DNA of 64,000 nucleotides from Bacillus sp. DNRA2 (GTDB lineage Bacteria; Bacillota; Bacilli; Bacillales; Cytobacillaceae), in assembly GCF_012843265.1 (NCBI RefSeq), contig NZ_JABAIT010000013.1, positions 57,822 through 121,821 of the forward strand, written 5' to 3'. Positions 43,253-52,304 of this stretch are shown in pieces (positions within the stretch are counted from its first letter, which is position 1; the number at the start of each line of letters is the position of its first letter). The notes under the pieces were generated by a model. It was not told where the DNA came from. It ran no database searches and saw nothing but the letters and a program-made list of their open reading frames with translations. The position numbers were made by a program, and so were the translations under genes.

Positions 43253-45325
43253 GTGGAAGCAACCCGCATTAAAATATATCTATCAGTTGTACTTACCATA
43301 AGCTTGGTATTTGGAGCTGGTGGCTTTGGAATCAGCACTGTATCCGCAAGGGAGGCTATTACCGCGAGTCAAAATCAACGAACGATCCCTTCTTTATTGA
43401 GTCTGCGAATTATGCAAACGACAGACGTGCATGCTCACATATTAAGCTATGATTACAATAAAGATGAAGAGTTTAACAAGGTTGGTCTGTCCAAAACGGC
43501 TACACTGATAAAAAATGCGAGAAAAGAGATAAAAAACAGTATTTTAGTTGATAATGGTGATTTAATACAAGGAACTCAACTTGCTGCGTTTAAAGCGAAA
43601 TATGATTTATTAAAGCCAGGGGAGATTCATCCGGTATTTAAAGCTATGAATTTAATGGACTATACAATTGCAACTTTAGGCAATCACGAATTTAATTTTG
43701 GTATCGAATTTCTTAAGGAAGCATATAATGATGCTAATTTTCCATACATCAACGCAAACGTCTACATTGATGATCAAGATGATAATCCCGACAATGATAA
43801 AAATATGTTCAAACCTTATAAAATCATTAGGAAAAAATTTATCGATGAAACAGGAAAAAAACAAGTATTAAAAATAGGCTTTATTGGATTTATGCCTCCT
43901 CAAGCGATGATTTGGGACAAGGCAAATCTTAAAGGAAAAGTAGTCGTGAAGGATATCGTTGAGACGGCTAGAAAATTTGTCCCTGAAATTCGCGAAAAGG
44001 GAGCAGATTTGGTCATTGCACTTGCTCACACCGGCTTTAAGCCGACAATTAGTGATTCGGAAAATGCCGTTTATCCGTTAAGTAAAATTCCTGGGATTGA
44101 TGCGATTGCCTTTTCACATTCGCATAAGCTTTTTCCTGCAAAAGCTGCGACTGCATTGGATGGTTCTTTGCTCGGACCAGATAAACAACCATTACCAGGA
44201 ATTGATAATCGAAAAGGAACAATAAATGGAGTCCCGGCGGTACAGGCGGGTTTTGGAGGCGGTTCACTAGGGATCATTGACTTACAGCTAAATAAGCTGA
44301 ATGGAAAATGGACAGTAGTGGATTCGCAATCACATACACGAGAAATTTGGTTAGAAAACCAGGATTCGGTAACTGGAAAAATGAACTATACAAGTATTGT
44401 GCAACCGGATGAGGAAATTGTTCATGCGGTGTTATCTGATCATAAAGCAACAGTACAATACATCAATACTCCGATAGGAAAAACAAGTGATGACATTCAA
44501 AGTTATTTCGCGCTTGTTCAGGACGATCCTTCCATTCAAGTCGTGACAAATGCACAAAAATGGTACGTGGAAAAACACATAGAGAAAATAAAACCAGAAT
44601 ATCAAAATTTGCCAATTCTGTCTGTCAGCGCACCATTTAAAGCCGGTAGAAATGGATTTGAGGATTACACCGAAATTAAAAAAGGTAATTTTACGATACG
44701 AAGTACAGGAGATTTGTATTCGTATGATAATACATTTCAGGCAATAAAGGTTAAAGGCTCGGTTATAAAGGAGTGGCTCGAAATGTCCGCGGGGCAATTT
44801 AATACGATTGATCCTTTAAACAAGGAAGTTCAACCGTTGCTTAATCCGAATTATCCAGTCTTTAATTTTGATGTTATGGATGGTGTTCAATATCAATTTG
44901 ATGTAACGAAGCCACCAAAATATGATATTGCTGGGAAATTAATTAATCCAGCCTCTAATCGGGTGATAAATCTGTCCTATAACAACAAACGGATTGACCC
45001 GAATCAAGACTTCATAGTTGTGACTAATAATTATCGCGCGAGTGGAGGGGGAAATTTCCCAGGGGTTGGCGGAAGCGAAGTAGTCCTTGATGCTGTTGCT
45101 GAAAATCGCCAAATTTTAATGAAGTATATCATACATTATAAAGAAATCGTACCAACAGTTGATCAAAACTGGTCAATTGCGCCAATTAATAAACAGGTCA
45201 AGATTAGCTTCACAACATCACCGAAAGGCGAGACCTACATTAAAGCTGGAAGCAGAATTTCATTTACAAAACAAATTGATGAACAAGGATATGGAATCTA
45301 TAAATTGGATTTAAGTAAGGATTAA
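43253..45325 (+). CDS. Secreted bifunctional 2',3'-cyclic-nucleotide phosphodiesterase/3'-nucleotidase
   Basis: 690 residues from GTG 43253, with AAGGAGAG upstream. Signal peptide (YLSVVLTISLVFGAGGFGISTVSA). N-terminal metallophosphoesterase domain (about 50-340): MQTTDVHAHIL, VDNGDLIQGT, TLGNHEFNFG, ALAHTGF and FSHSHKLFP. C-terminal 5'-nucleotidase domain (about 400-640) with DLYSYDNTFQAI and NNYRASGGGNFPG. It salvages extracellular nucleotides for phosphate. It lacks the second repeat and wall anchor of B. subtilis YfkN. Confidence 0.92.
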   Translation: MEATRIKIYLSVVLTISLVFGAGGFGISTVSAREAITASQNQRTIPSLLSLRIMQTTDVHAHILSYDYNKDEEFNKVGLSKTATLIKNARKEIKNSILVDNGDLIQGTQLAAFKAKYDLLKPGEIHPVFKAMNLMDYTIATLGNHEFNFGIEFLKEAYNDANFPYINANVYIDDQDDNPDNDKNMFKPYKIIRKKFIDETGKKQVLKIGFIGFMPPQAMIWDKANLKGKVVVKDIVETARKFVPEIREKGADLVIALAHTGFKPTISDSENAVYPLSKIPGIDAIAFSHSHKLFPAKAATALDGSLLGPDKQPLPGIDNRKGTINGVPAVQAGFGGGSLGIIDLQLNKLNGKWTVVDSQSHTREIWLENQDSVTGKMNYTSIVQPDEEIVHAVLSDHKATVQYINTPIGKTSDDIQSYFALVQDDPSIQVVTNAQKWYVEKHIEKIKPEYQNLPILSVSAPFKAGRNGFEDYTEIKKGNFTIRSTGDLYSYDNTFQAIKVKGSVIKEWLEMSAGQFNTIDPLNKEVQPLLNPNYPVFNFDVMDGVQYQFDVTKPPKYDIAGKLINPASNRVINLSYNNKRIDPNQDFIVVTNNYRASGGGNFPGVGGSEVVLDAVAENRQILMKYIIHYKEIVPTVDQNWSIAPINKQVKISFTTSPKGETYIKAGSRISFTKQIDEQGYGIYKLDLSKD

Positions 45326-45333
45326 GCAAACTT

Positions 45334-45365
45334 GGGTGACTCATTCGAGTTACCCTGCGTTTTTT
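45334..45365 (+). terminator. Rho-independent terminator
   Basis: GGGTGACTC pairs with GAGTTACCC around ATTC, then a T run. Confidence 0.8.
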
Positions 45366-45524
45366 ACAGGAATTCAAAATAGTTGAGGGGCTTTTGTGCC
45401 GAAACGTGTTGAAAGTCGCTATATTTATACAATTTATCAATAGAAATCTTGTAGTATAATTGTAAGTAAGGATTCTGAAAAACCAGAAAATTAAAACATC
45501 TTTCTTTGTAAAGGAGGTAAGTAT

Positions 45525-46136
45525 ATGAGTTATCAATATATTCGGACTCAATACGAACAAGATATTGCGATTGTTTTTATTAATCGTCCGCCAATTAATG
45601 GATTAAATACACAAATCCTTCATGAATTGCTTTCGATGATTGATAAACTTGAAGCTCGAAATGATATTGCTGGTATTGTCATTACTGGTGAAGGTGAAAA
45701 AGCATTTGTCACGGGTTATGATTTAATGCAAATCCAACAATTTAAACAATTCGCCTTACAGGATTTATCTACGATTTCACGCGCTGCTTTTGCTAGAATT
45801 GAAAGGGTATCCAAGCCAATCGTTGCAGCAATTAACGGTTTAGCTCTCGAGAGTGGCTTAGAGCTTGCTTTATCATGTGATTATCGCATTTGTTCAGAGA
45901 ATGCTAGATTTATTTTTCCAAAGATCGATGAATCCACAGACAGAAAAGTTCATACAAAACGATTGCAAGATGCCATGGTTAAGGAGCAAGTCAAGGATTT
46001 GATACGCAATCACACTGTGTTTAATGCAATGACAGCGCTCAAATTAGAAGTTGTTGATGATATCATTGCTAGTGAAGAATTGGTAGATGTGGCAATGGAA
46101 TGGGCTCGAAAGCAGCCGTTAAAAGATGTCATATAA
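45525..46136 (+). CDS. Degenerate enoyl-CoA hydratase/isomerase family protein
   Basis: 203 residues, shorter than the usual ~255. The N-terminal crotonase part is clear (DIAIVFINRPPINGLNTQIL, GIVITGEGEKAFVTGYDL, PIVAAINGLALESGLELALSCDYRI). The GG of the oxyanion hole is ES, and the following catalytic-Glu region (normally LGxxPGxGG) is missing and replaced by IDESTDRKVHTKRLQDAM. Probably a pseudoenzyme or decaying gene; the frame itself is intact with AAGGAGG RBS. A complete homologue lies 223 bases downstream. Confidence 0.75.
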   Translation: MSYQYIRTQYEQDIAIVFINRPPINGLNTQILHELLSMIDKLEARNDIAGIVITGEGEKAFVTGYDLMQIQQFKQFALQDLSTISRAAFARIERVSKPIVAAINGLALESGLELALSCDYRICSENARFIFPKIDESTDRKVHTKRLQDAMVKEQVKDLIRNHTVFNAMTALKLEVVDDIIASEELVDVAMEWARKQPLKDVI

Positions 46137-46359
46137 AGATAGAATTTAACTTCAATTACAAAACAATAGTAGTGAACGTAATGATAGTGGAAATATCTGA
46201 CATAAAGTTGTCAGAAATTATTGTGATATAGGACAGGAAACAGGATATATTTCCTAGAATCTTTCTGTATATAAATGAACTTCATTTGTGAACTGTGACA
46301 TTCATTTTTATGACCACCTTTATAAAATAAATGTTTGTATCCAGAAAGGGTGAAATCAA

Positions 46360-47136
46360 ATGTCGAGTCCGGTTATATACAGAGTAGATGGGCAAATAGG
46401 ACATATCATCCTGAATCGACCAGAAAAGGAAAACTCGTTAACGGAGGATTTAGTAGTCAGGGTAGTCGAAGCTTTAAGAGTTGCTGAAGAGGATCCGGAT
46501 ATTAAAGTTATTATTCTTTCTGGTGAAGGTCAAAATTTTTGCGGTGGTGCTAATTTAGATGTGCTGATGGCATTGGAGAACGCTAGCGAAACATCTAAAT
46601 GGATTGAAATGACTGCATCACTGGCAAAAACAATTGTCGATTTAGATAAATATGTTGTTGCAGCAGTTCAAGGCTTTGCTACAGGAGCCGGCTTTGGATT
46701 GGCACTCGCTTCAGATTTTATCATTGCCGACCGGACCGCAAAGTTTTCTTTAAGCTTTTCGAGACTGGGATTAATTCCTGATATGGGTTTAACCAAGAAT
46801 TTAGTGGATTATTTGCCGCTCGCACTTGCAAAGGAATGGATTTCTTCTGGAAGAATCATCACTGTTGAGGAGGCCTATCAAAAAGGAATTGTAAATCAAA
46901 TTGTTGAAGGCAACCTTTATGAACATGCAGTTGCTTTTTCACAATTTATTATGGATGGTCCACCTCTAAGTAATAAATACGTGAAACATTTGTTAAATCG
47001 AGCTAGATATAGTAATCTAGATGTCGCATTAATGAATGAAAATATGGTGCAAACAGTGCTGCTGCAAACACAGGACCATAAAGAGGCAGTCAGGGCCTTT
47101 CTAGAAAACCGAACCCCGAAGTTTTCAGGCAATTAA
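46360..47136 (+). CDS. Enoyl-CoA hydratase/isomerase family protein
   Basis: 258 residues, complete crotonase fold: IILNRPEKENSL, EGQNFCGGANLDVL, VAAVQGFATGAGFGLALASDFIIAD and SRLGLIPDMGLTKNL. The second catalytic Glu position appears replaced by Asp (PDMG), so the exact reaction (hydratase or isomerase) is uncertain. Resembles the PaaG/YhaR group. It is ended by the hairpin at 47161. Confidence 0.85.
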   Translation: MSSPVIYRVDGQIGHIILNRPEKENSLTEDLVVRVVEALRVAEEDPDIKVIILSGEGQNFCGGANLDVLMALENASETSKWIEMTASLAKTIVDLDKYVVAAVQGFATGAGFGLALASDFIIADRTAKFSLSFSRLGLIPDMGLTKNLVDYLPLALAKEWISSGRIITVEEAYQKGIVNQIVEGNLYEHAVAFSQFIMDGPPLSNKYVKHLLNRARYSNLDVALMNENMVQTVLLQTQDHKEAVRAFLENRTPKFSGN

Positions 47137-47160
47137 CGTAGCTGATTTTAATAAGGATAA

Positions 47161-47194
47161 AAAGAAGGAGTACTCGACTCCTTCTTGTTTTATT
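47161..47194. terminator. Bidirectional terminator
   Basis: AAAGAAGGAGT pairs with ACTCCTTCTT around ACTCG's loop, then a T run; it lies between the crotonase gene and the convergent HAD gene. Confidence 0.85.
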
Positions 47195-47203
47195 TTGAGA
47201 CTA

Positions 47204-47992
47204 TTATGGAAGTAATGCTAATAATTTTAAGCCATTGTATACACCTGAATTGCAAACGTCTGTAGTGACATGTTTGGCATATTGGAATAAGTCTGGGTTA
47301 CTGTTTCCCATTGCAATCCCTTCGCCAACCATTGACAACATCTCCTTGTCATTTAAGCCGTCACCAAACGCAATTGCCAATTCAGGTGGAATGTTCAAAG
47401 AATTTAGCATTGCTTGTACCGCAATACCTTTATTGATATCGGCGACAAGCATATCAAAGCAGTGATGCATCCCCTCAACATTAATTTGAGATAATAGGAC
47501 ACCATTATTAGTCGGATAAAGCTTGAGGTCATCTTGATGGGTGGTAATGAGTGTGGCGGAAAAGATTTGATCTCTATATTTATCCTTAAAAGTGTTGTTT
47601 TTTGTAAAACAAAAATGTTCTAAAAAGGTCTTGATTTTTTTCGAATCAGGATTGACCATTAGGTTTTCTTGATTCGTATAAAAAATGAGATCGTGACCAT
47701 GTGCTGACGCAATCGTAATATAATCATCAATTACATTGGTATTGATATACCTTTTAAATATCTCTCGACCCTTGTAAATGGCATACGAGCCGTTATACGA
47801 AATAAAGGATTGTATATCAAGCTCAGTCGCGATTTCTTCAAGTTCGTGGAGAGGTCTGCCAGTTGCTAAAACAACTTCCAATCCTTTTTGTTTTATTTGC
47901 AAAATCGCTTGTTTTGTTGAAGCTTCAATTGTATGATCCGGACGCAAAATCGTTCCATCAATATCTAAGAATAATATTTTGTAATCTTGCAT
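47204..47992 (-). CDS. HAD-type Cof family phosphatase
   Basis: 262 residues. Motif I FLDIDGTILRPD, motif II LATGRPLHELEE, motif IV IAFGDGLNDKEML with GIAMGNSNP. Same fold as the HAD protein at 28509 but not a close copy (about one third identity by eye). Substrate unknown. RBS AAAGGAG. Confidence 0.88.
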   Translation of the reverse strand: MQDYKILFLDIDGTILRPDHTIEASTKQAILQIKQKGLEVVLATGRPLHELEEIATELDIQSFISYNGSYAIYKGREIFKRYINTNVIDDYITIASAHGHDLIFYTNQENLMVNPDSKKIKTFLEHFCFTKNNTFKDKYRDQIFSATLITTHQDDLKLYPTNNGVLLSQINVEGMHHCFDMLVADINKGIAVQAMLNSLNIPPELAIAFGDGLNDKEMLSMVGEGIAMGNSNPDLFQYAKHVTTDVCNSGVYNGLKLLALLP

Positions 47993-48106
47993 GAGATACT
48001 CCTTTTAACATGATTGATTTTAGATGATGAAAAATAGGAAATGAATAATTACAGGATAGCATATTTAATAATATTTGGGTTGTTTTTTCCAAATCGATGC
48101 ACAAAA

Positions 48107-48145
48107 ATCGCCACCGGCTCAAATCCGGTAGCGAGGAGATTTTAG
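48107..48145 (-). terminator. Terminator-like hairpin after the DUF1906 gene
   Basis: AAAATCGCCACCGG pairs with CCGGTAGCGAGGAGATTTT (imperfect) around CTCAAAT. Confidence 0.6.
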
Positions 48146-48161
48146 GCATTCATCCGTTATT

Positions 48162-48809
48162 TTACCAAAGCAAATCGAAAAGCCTTTGGTTCACTAGGTT
48201 TGTATCTATCGGACACTCTTTTGCATTACGGCCATATTGCCAGCCCCAGACATTTGCCTGACATGGTGGTTTTGTGGGGCGGAAGCGTGGAGGGTTACTA
48301 GCTTTTGAAACACCAGCTTCTGGGCGAGCACTCCATAAAACGACATGGTTAGCAAGCGCATTATTTTCACTAACAGCAGCACAGTAGCCTTGTTGGAAAT
48401 TCTTCTCCAATGGATCAAAGTATATACCGGCTAAATAATCACTATTTCGCATCGTATTGATATAAGCTGTTATCCATGCCCCATCCACCGCAAAATAGCG
48501 TTCGATATTGGCAAATAAAATTTTTCCACGTGGTACACCGAGCCGCCTAGCCTGATAGATCATGTTACCTGCAACCATTCGACCTGCGCGCTCACCAGTT
48601 GCACTTTTAAAATTACTATAAATCGGCATGATTTTTGTGCCGTTATTTCTGATAAATTGAATTTCTGCACGTGTTAAACCAGCGGCCGCGTTGGGAACTT
48701 CAATCAAATAACGCCCCCAATAGGCTGGCTTCCCATAAGTATTTTGGACACAATCATATAATTCCTTATTTACCGCTTGAGCTGTGTCAACTCCCCAAAT
48801 GTGATTCAA
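48162..48809 (-). CDS. DUF1906 glycoside-hydrolase-like protein
   Basis: 215 residues with no signal peptide. GVDTAQAVNKELYDCVQ at the start, YWGRYLIEVPNAAAGLTRAEIQFIRNNGTKIMPIY and AGIYFDPLEKN fit the DUF1906 TIM barrel (GH25-like, as in Rv2525c). It may act on peptidoglycan or be a non-catalytic surface/coat protein; activity unproven. RBS GGGGAG. Confidence 0.82.
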   Translation of the reverse strand: MNHIWGVDTAQAVNKELYDCVQNTYGKPAYWGRYLIEVPNAAAGLTRAEIQFIRNNGTKIMPIYSNFKSATGERAGRMVAGNMIYQARRLGVPRGKILFANIERYFAVDGAWITAYINTMRNSDYLAGIYFDPLEKNFQQGYCAAVSENNALANHVVLWSARPEAGVSKASNPPRFRPTKPPCQANVWGWQYGRNAKECPIDTNLVNQRLFDLLW

Positions 48810-48947
48810 ACCAGTCTCCCCTTTCGAGAAAAAGCCTTAATCGTACAATATATGATTTACTAACTAAATCAATACTTGATAATCCGAAAAAGGGAGGTTG
48901 AAACAAGTGTTCTGTTTGAGAATAATTGAAAAATATGTAGTTTTTGA

Positions 48948-50150
48948 CTAGCTTTGAATTTCGTAACCTTTTTTAGACAATTCACTGAAAATAAACTCAA
49001 CATGATTTTGATTTTTTGTTTCTAATGATAAGTGGAGCATAGCATATCCTGGGAAAATTTTTTCGCCAATATGTTCTAAAGATAAGTTTAAGACATTAGC
49101 CTCCAAATTTGTAATATTCCCGAGTAGTTTCTCCAATTCACCTGGCTTATCCTTTAAAAATAAACTAAAGTGAACAAAACGACCTGCTTCAACCATTCCG
49201 CGTTCGATAATCCTAGAAATAAAGCTCACATCAACGTTTCCACCACTTATAACGGCTACTGTTTTCTTTCCCTCAATCGGAAGTTTACGATACAGCAACG
49301 ATGCAAGAGAACAAGCACCTGATCCTTCAACAAGCAGTTTACTTCGTTCAAGCATCATCAGCATCGTTCTGGCAATCTCCATTTCATCTACACAAAAAAT
49401 ATCATCCACATACTTTTGGACGATTTGAAAGGGTAGTTCACCTGGCTTTTTCACTGCTATTCCATCTGCCATAGTGGGGGAAGAATCAATTGAAACGACT
49501 TTGTTTGATTGGAGCGATTGTTTCATACTAGGGCATGCAAGGGCTTCGATTCCGTAAACTAAAACATCTGGTTTCTGCTCTTTAATTGCCATAGCTAATC
49601 CAGCAATTAAACCGCCGCCGCCAATAGGACAAACAACTGCCTCAACGTCAGGTAGCTGCGCTAATATTTCCAAACCAACTGTACCTTGACCTGCGACAAT
49701 AAATTGGTCATCAAAAGGATGAACAAAAGCAGCTCCAGTTTGTTGCTTTAAATCAAGTGCGTAATTAAGTGCCTCATCAAAGCCTGAGCCGTGTAGTTCC
49801 ACTTCGGCACCGTATTGTCTCGTGGCAAGGATTTTACTAATGGGCGCCCCTTTTGGCATGATAATCGTACAGGGAATATTTAGTAAATGACTTGAAAAGG
49901 CTACGCCCTGGGCATGATTTCCGGCGGATGCTGCGATAACACCTTTTTCAACTTCATCTTTTCTTAACGAAAGCATTTTGTTAAAGGAGCCTCGCACTTT
50001 AAATGAGCCTGTTTTTTGTAAATTTTCTAGTTTTAAATAGACTTCGTTTTTAGAAAGTGTGCTAAATGTTTTTGAGAAATCGAGAGGTGTCTGGTGAATC
50101 ATCCCGTTCATTTTTTCTTGTGCTGTAAATATATCTTCAATACAAATCAT
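48948..50150 (-). CDS. ilvA: Threonine ammonia-lyase (threonine dehydratase) with ACT domain
   Basis: 400 residues. PLP lysine in GSFKVRGSFNKM (Lys near residue 51), GNHAQGVAFSS, the glycine loop CPIGGGGLIAGLA, and a C-terminal ACT domain (about 325-400). It deaminates threonine to 2-oxobutanoate. The size and short single ACT domain fit the TIGR01127/TdcB-like group; whether it is biosynthetic or catabolic is uncertain. ilvD lies 9 kb away. RBS GGGAGGAGGC upstream. Confidence 0.9.
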   Translation of the reverse strand: MICIEDIFTAQEKMNGMIHQTPLDFSKTFSTLSKNEVYLKLENLQKTGSFKVRGSFNKMLSLRKDEVEKGVIAASAGNHAQGVAFSSHLLNIPCTIIMPKGAPISKILATRQYGAEVELHGSGFDEALNYALDLKQQTGAAFVHPFDDQFIVAGQGTVGLEILAQLPDVEAVVCPIGGGGLIAGLAMAIKEQKPDVLVYGIEALACPSMKQSLQSNKVVSIDSSPTMADGIAVKKPGELPFQIVQKYVDDIFCVDEMEIARTMLMMLERSKLLVEGSGACSLASLLYRKLPIEGKKTVAVISGGNVDVSFISRIIERGMVEAGRFVHFSLFLKDKPGELEKLLGNITNLEANVLNLSLEHIGEKIFPGYAMLHLSLETKNQNHVEFIFSELSKKGYEIQS

Positions 50151-50283
50151 GAAAATGCCTCCTCCCTGTTATTGTTAACGTTCCCAATCTGTTTATTCGT
50201 TAACAGATTTAGGTGGGGGAGAAGGCATATAGGCAAAACTTAAAGATTTTTGTAATCATATAAATTACTCACGCTTTTAAAGA

Positions 50284-50418
50284 TTATCTGTCCCATTGTT
50301 TTCTCACTTGCTCAAATGCCATTTGTTTAATTGCGTCTTCACCCGTTTCTTTATTCGTTAAAACATTCGTCACGTAATTTTTTCCCCGATAGTTAATAGT
50401 TACAGTTACTTTGATCAT
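50284..50418 (-). CDS. BA3454-like small stress protein, 44 residues
   Basis: ATG 50416-50418 with GGGAG about 10 bases upstream, TAA 50284-50286. Sequence starts MIKVTVTINYRGKNYVTNVL and ends AFEQVRKQWDR: one beta hairpin plus an amphipathic helix. It resembles the BA3454 family of short stress-response proteins of bacilli (recalled, not searched). Lies upstream of ilvA on the same strand. Confidence 0.65.
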   Translation of the reverse strand: MIKVTVTINYRGKNYVTNVLTNKETGEDAIKQMAFEQVRKQWDR

Positions 50419-50948
50419 CAAACATTACTCCCTTCTAATTTTGATCATTTTGTTTTTTTGAAAGATTTTTTTAGAAAATGAAAATCTTTTTTGTGATACG
50501 GATACATGTCCGTAAAATGAGGAAAAGATACTCTGGACCAATCGGCCCGAAAAAGGATTGATTAAGAGTGGTTAATAACTAGTGAAGGAATCCTTCTAAA
50601 GGTAATAAACCTTATGAAACTTGAGTTACATCAAGTTATATTGTTAATAGTATATGACCGATAAAATGGATAATCAAGAACATACGCTCGACAAAAAATT
50701 ATCATGTTCACCCTTACAACTCGTGTTTTGTCGGATGGAGAAAAATTTTCTGATTATTTTGTCGGAAAAGTTTTCTTTGAAAGCGGACACAAATAAACAC
50801 TGGCTAATAACCAGTGTTTAAAGAGAAATAATTGTAGAATTTTTTTGGTTTTGTATCAAGACCAGAGACTTTTTTTCTTATGTGTAGATATTTCTAGGGC
50901 GTTGATTATCGTTACAGGCGCTTGTTTTTGAAGATTGAGTAGCTTATC
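50419..50948. other. Gene-poor stretch with one hairpin
   Basis: About 530 bases with no convincing gene. It holds one perfect hairpin (50794-50820: TAAACACTGG/CCAGTGTTTA), short frames only (the longest, 51 codons at 50666, ends inside that hairpin and lacks an RBS), and at 50901-50932 a diverged end of the GC-rich repeat (GTTGATT, then AGGCGCTTG). Confidence 0.6.
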
Positions 50949-51236
50949 AGGAAAAAGTAGCACCAATAAGGCTCATTGAAGCTATATTTGAGTAGAACGA
51001 CAGGAAAAAGTAGCACCAATAAGGCTCATTGAAGCTACTTTTGAGTAGATCACAAGGAAAAAGTAGCACCAATAAAGCTCATTGAAGCTACATTTGAGTA
51101 GAACGACAGGAAAAAGTAGCACCAATAAGGCTCATTGAAGCTACATTTGAGTAGATCACAAGGAAAAAGTAGCACCAATAAGGCTCATTGAAGCTACATT
51201 TAAGTAGATCACAAGGAAAAAGTAGCACCAATACGG
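50949..51236 (+). repeat. 53-bp tandem hairpin repeat array (array 3)
   Basis: Units start at 50949, 51002, 51055, 51108 and 51161, exactly 53 apart, plus a partial one at 51214. Each has a stem GTAGC...GCTAC with core ACCAATAAGGCTCATTGAA and a linker of about 24 bases ending in either AACGAC or ATCACA (order: AACGAC, ATCACA, AACGAC, ATCACA, ATCACA). Period not a multiple of three. The array runs directly into the end of the GC-rich repeat at 51233. Confidence 0.9.
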
Positions 51237-51311
51237 CGCACTGCGCAGAGGTCCTCCCTATTACCGCCCACGGAAAGCGAAGCACCCGGAGCGGAAATCA
51301 ACAGGTCTAGT
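51233..51311 (+). mobile_element. Truncated end of the GC-rich interspersed repeat
   Basis: CGGAAAGCGAAGCACCCGGA and GGAGCGGAAATCAACA (51288-51303) match the right end of the element at 27370-27500. The left part is lost at the junction with array 3. It forms an inverted pair with the diverged end at 50901, so the array is bounded by inverted copies. Confidence 0.7.
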
Positions 51312-51370
51312 AGCAGGTCAAATAATAAATTAATTAATAATAGGTGCATTAAAATTCTGAAAGGTAACTT

Positions 51371-51724
51371 TTAACGGTTTGTTTCTTTAATTGTGAGTTG
51401 GAGTAATTTTTCTGTTTTTGTATCAAATTTTATCGTGACGTATACACCGAACTCGCGACCAGCTTGCTTTAACCATAGCTTAAAGGTTTCGGTAGTGGTT
51501 TTCGGATTTTCTTTTCGACCAACATGCAAATAATCAACAATTTGGGCATTTGGATATTTCCGCTTTGTTTCCTGCATGGCAATACGACCCCATTTGGCAT
51601 AGGCTGGTGCGGGCCTTTGTTCATATTCCACATTTCTTGCCATAACCACCTCTTGAGGCACAAAATCACTAAGTATAGAAACAGAAAATATGAATATGAT
51701 GATAAATGTCTTCGGCATCTTCAA
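51371..51724 (-). CDS. DUF3889 family secreted protein
   Basis: 117 residues from TTG 51724, chosen because AGAAAGG lies 9 bases upstream; ATG 51733 directly abuts that RBS. N-terminal signal FIIIFIFSVSILSDFVPQ, then AYAKWGRIAMQETKRKYPNAQIVDYLHVGR and FGVYVTIKFDTKTEKLL, the DUF3889 pattern. Small exported alpha/beta domain of unknown function. Divergent from the 51829 gene. Confidence 0.78.
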   Translation of the reverse strand: MKMPKTFIIIFIFSVSILSDFVPQEVVMARNVEYEQRPAPAYAKWGRIAMQETKRKYPNAQIVDYLHVGRKENPKTTTETFKLWLKQAGREFGVYVTIKFDTKTEKLLQLTIKETNR

Positions 51725-51828
51725 ATTAATCATCCTTTCTGGTATGTTTCTATTAGTATGATACAAATTCCTTTGAAGATGAATGGTGATTAGAAAATGA
51801 TATGGAATAACACTAAGGAGGGGACATT

Positions 51829-52245
51829 GTGCTAAAAACAAAAATCAAGCTAAAAAATCCGGATGAAGTTTTATCTATATTAAACGAAATGGTTAAACGC
51901 TCATATGAACGGGTTAAGGATGAGGAGATTTTGCTTTGTCTTGATTGTCTTGATGTTGATCTTTATATTGCCTCCACCAATAATGATGAATTTTACGATG
52001 CAATTAAAGAAAATTTCGAAGTAGATGAAGCAGGAGATATTGTTGATTATGATACGTATAAAGAACTAATGGGTGATCTTAACGAAAGCTTTATTTTGCT
52101 TCATAGTACTAGTGGATTATTTGATTATTTCCCTCCAGGTGAATACAGCGTAAATGGAGAAATTAGAGAACAGGAAAGTGACTACCTAGCACCAAGTGGG
52201 GTTTTTTATGCACCATATGAGGATGCAATTAAAGAAAAGTCCTAA
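51829..52245 (+). CDS. Acidic hypothetical protein, 138 residues
   Basis: GTG 51829 with AAGGAGGGG 6-7 bases upstream. Asp/Glu-rich (about 27 percent), containing EEILLCLDCLDVDLYIAS and NESFILLHSTSGLFDYFPPGEYSVNG. Soluble, no signal. I do not recognise the family. It is followed by the 52.3-kb inverted-repeat leader. Confidence 0.75.
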   Translation: MLKTKIKLKNPDEVLSILNEMVKRSYERVKDEEILLCLDCLDVDLYIASTNNDEFYDAIKENFEVDEAGDIVDYDTYKELMGDLNESFILLHSTSGLFDYFPPGEYSVNGEIREQESDYLAPSGVFYAPYEDAIKEKS

Positions 52246-52304
52246 CAAACAGGTCGGAAAGTAAAGAAAATTCCAACTATTATTTCTCGGGAAAGCGCAA
52301 AATA

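Noticed and set aside
48898..48955. 14-codon leader peptide with AAAGGGAGG near ilvA's 3' end
   Set aside because: Plus-strand, runs into the end of the minus-strand ilvA gene and has no plus-strand gene to control.
50666..50821. 51-codon frame with stop inside the 50794-50820 hairpin
   Set aside because: No convincing RBS and no recognisable protein pattern; kept only as part of the gene-poor stretch.
51088..51285. Minus-strand 65-codon frame across array 3
   Set aside because: Repeats itself out of phase (period 53 is not a multiple of three) and runs into the GC-rich repeat; coincidental.
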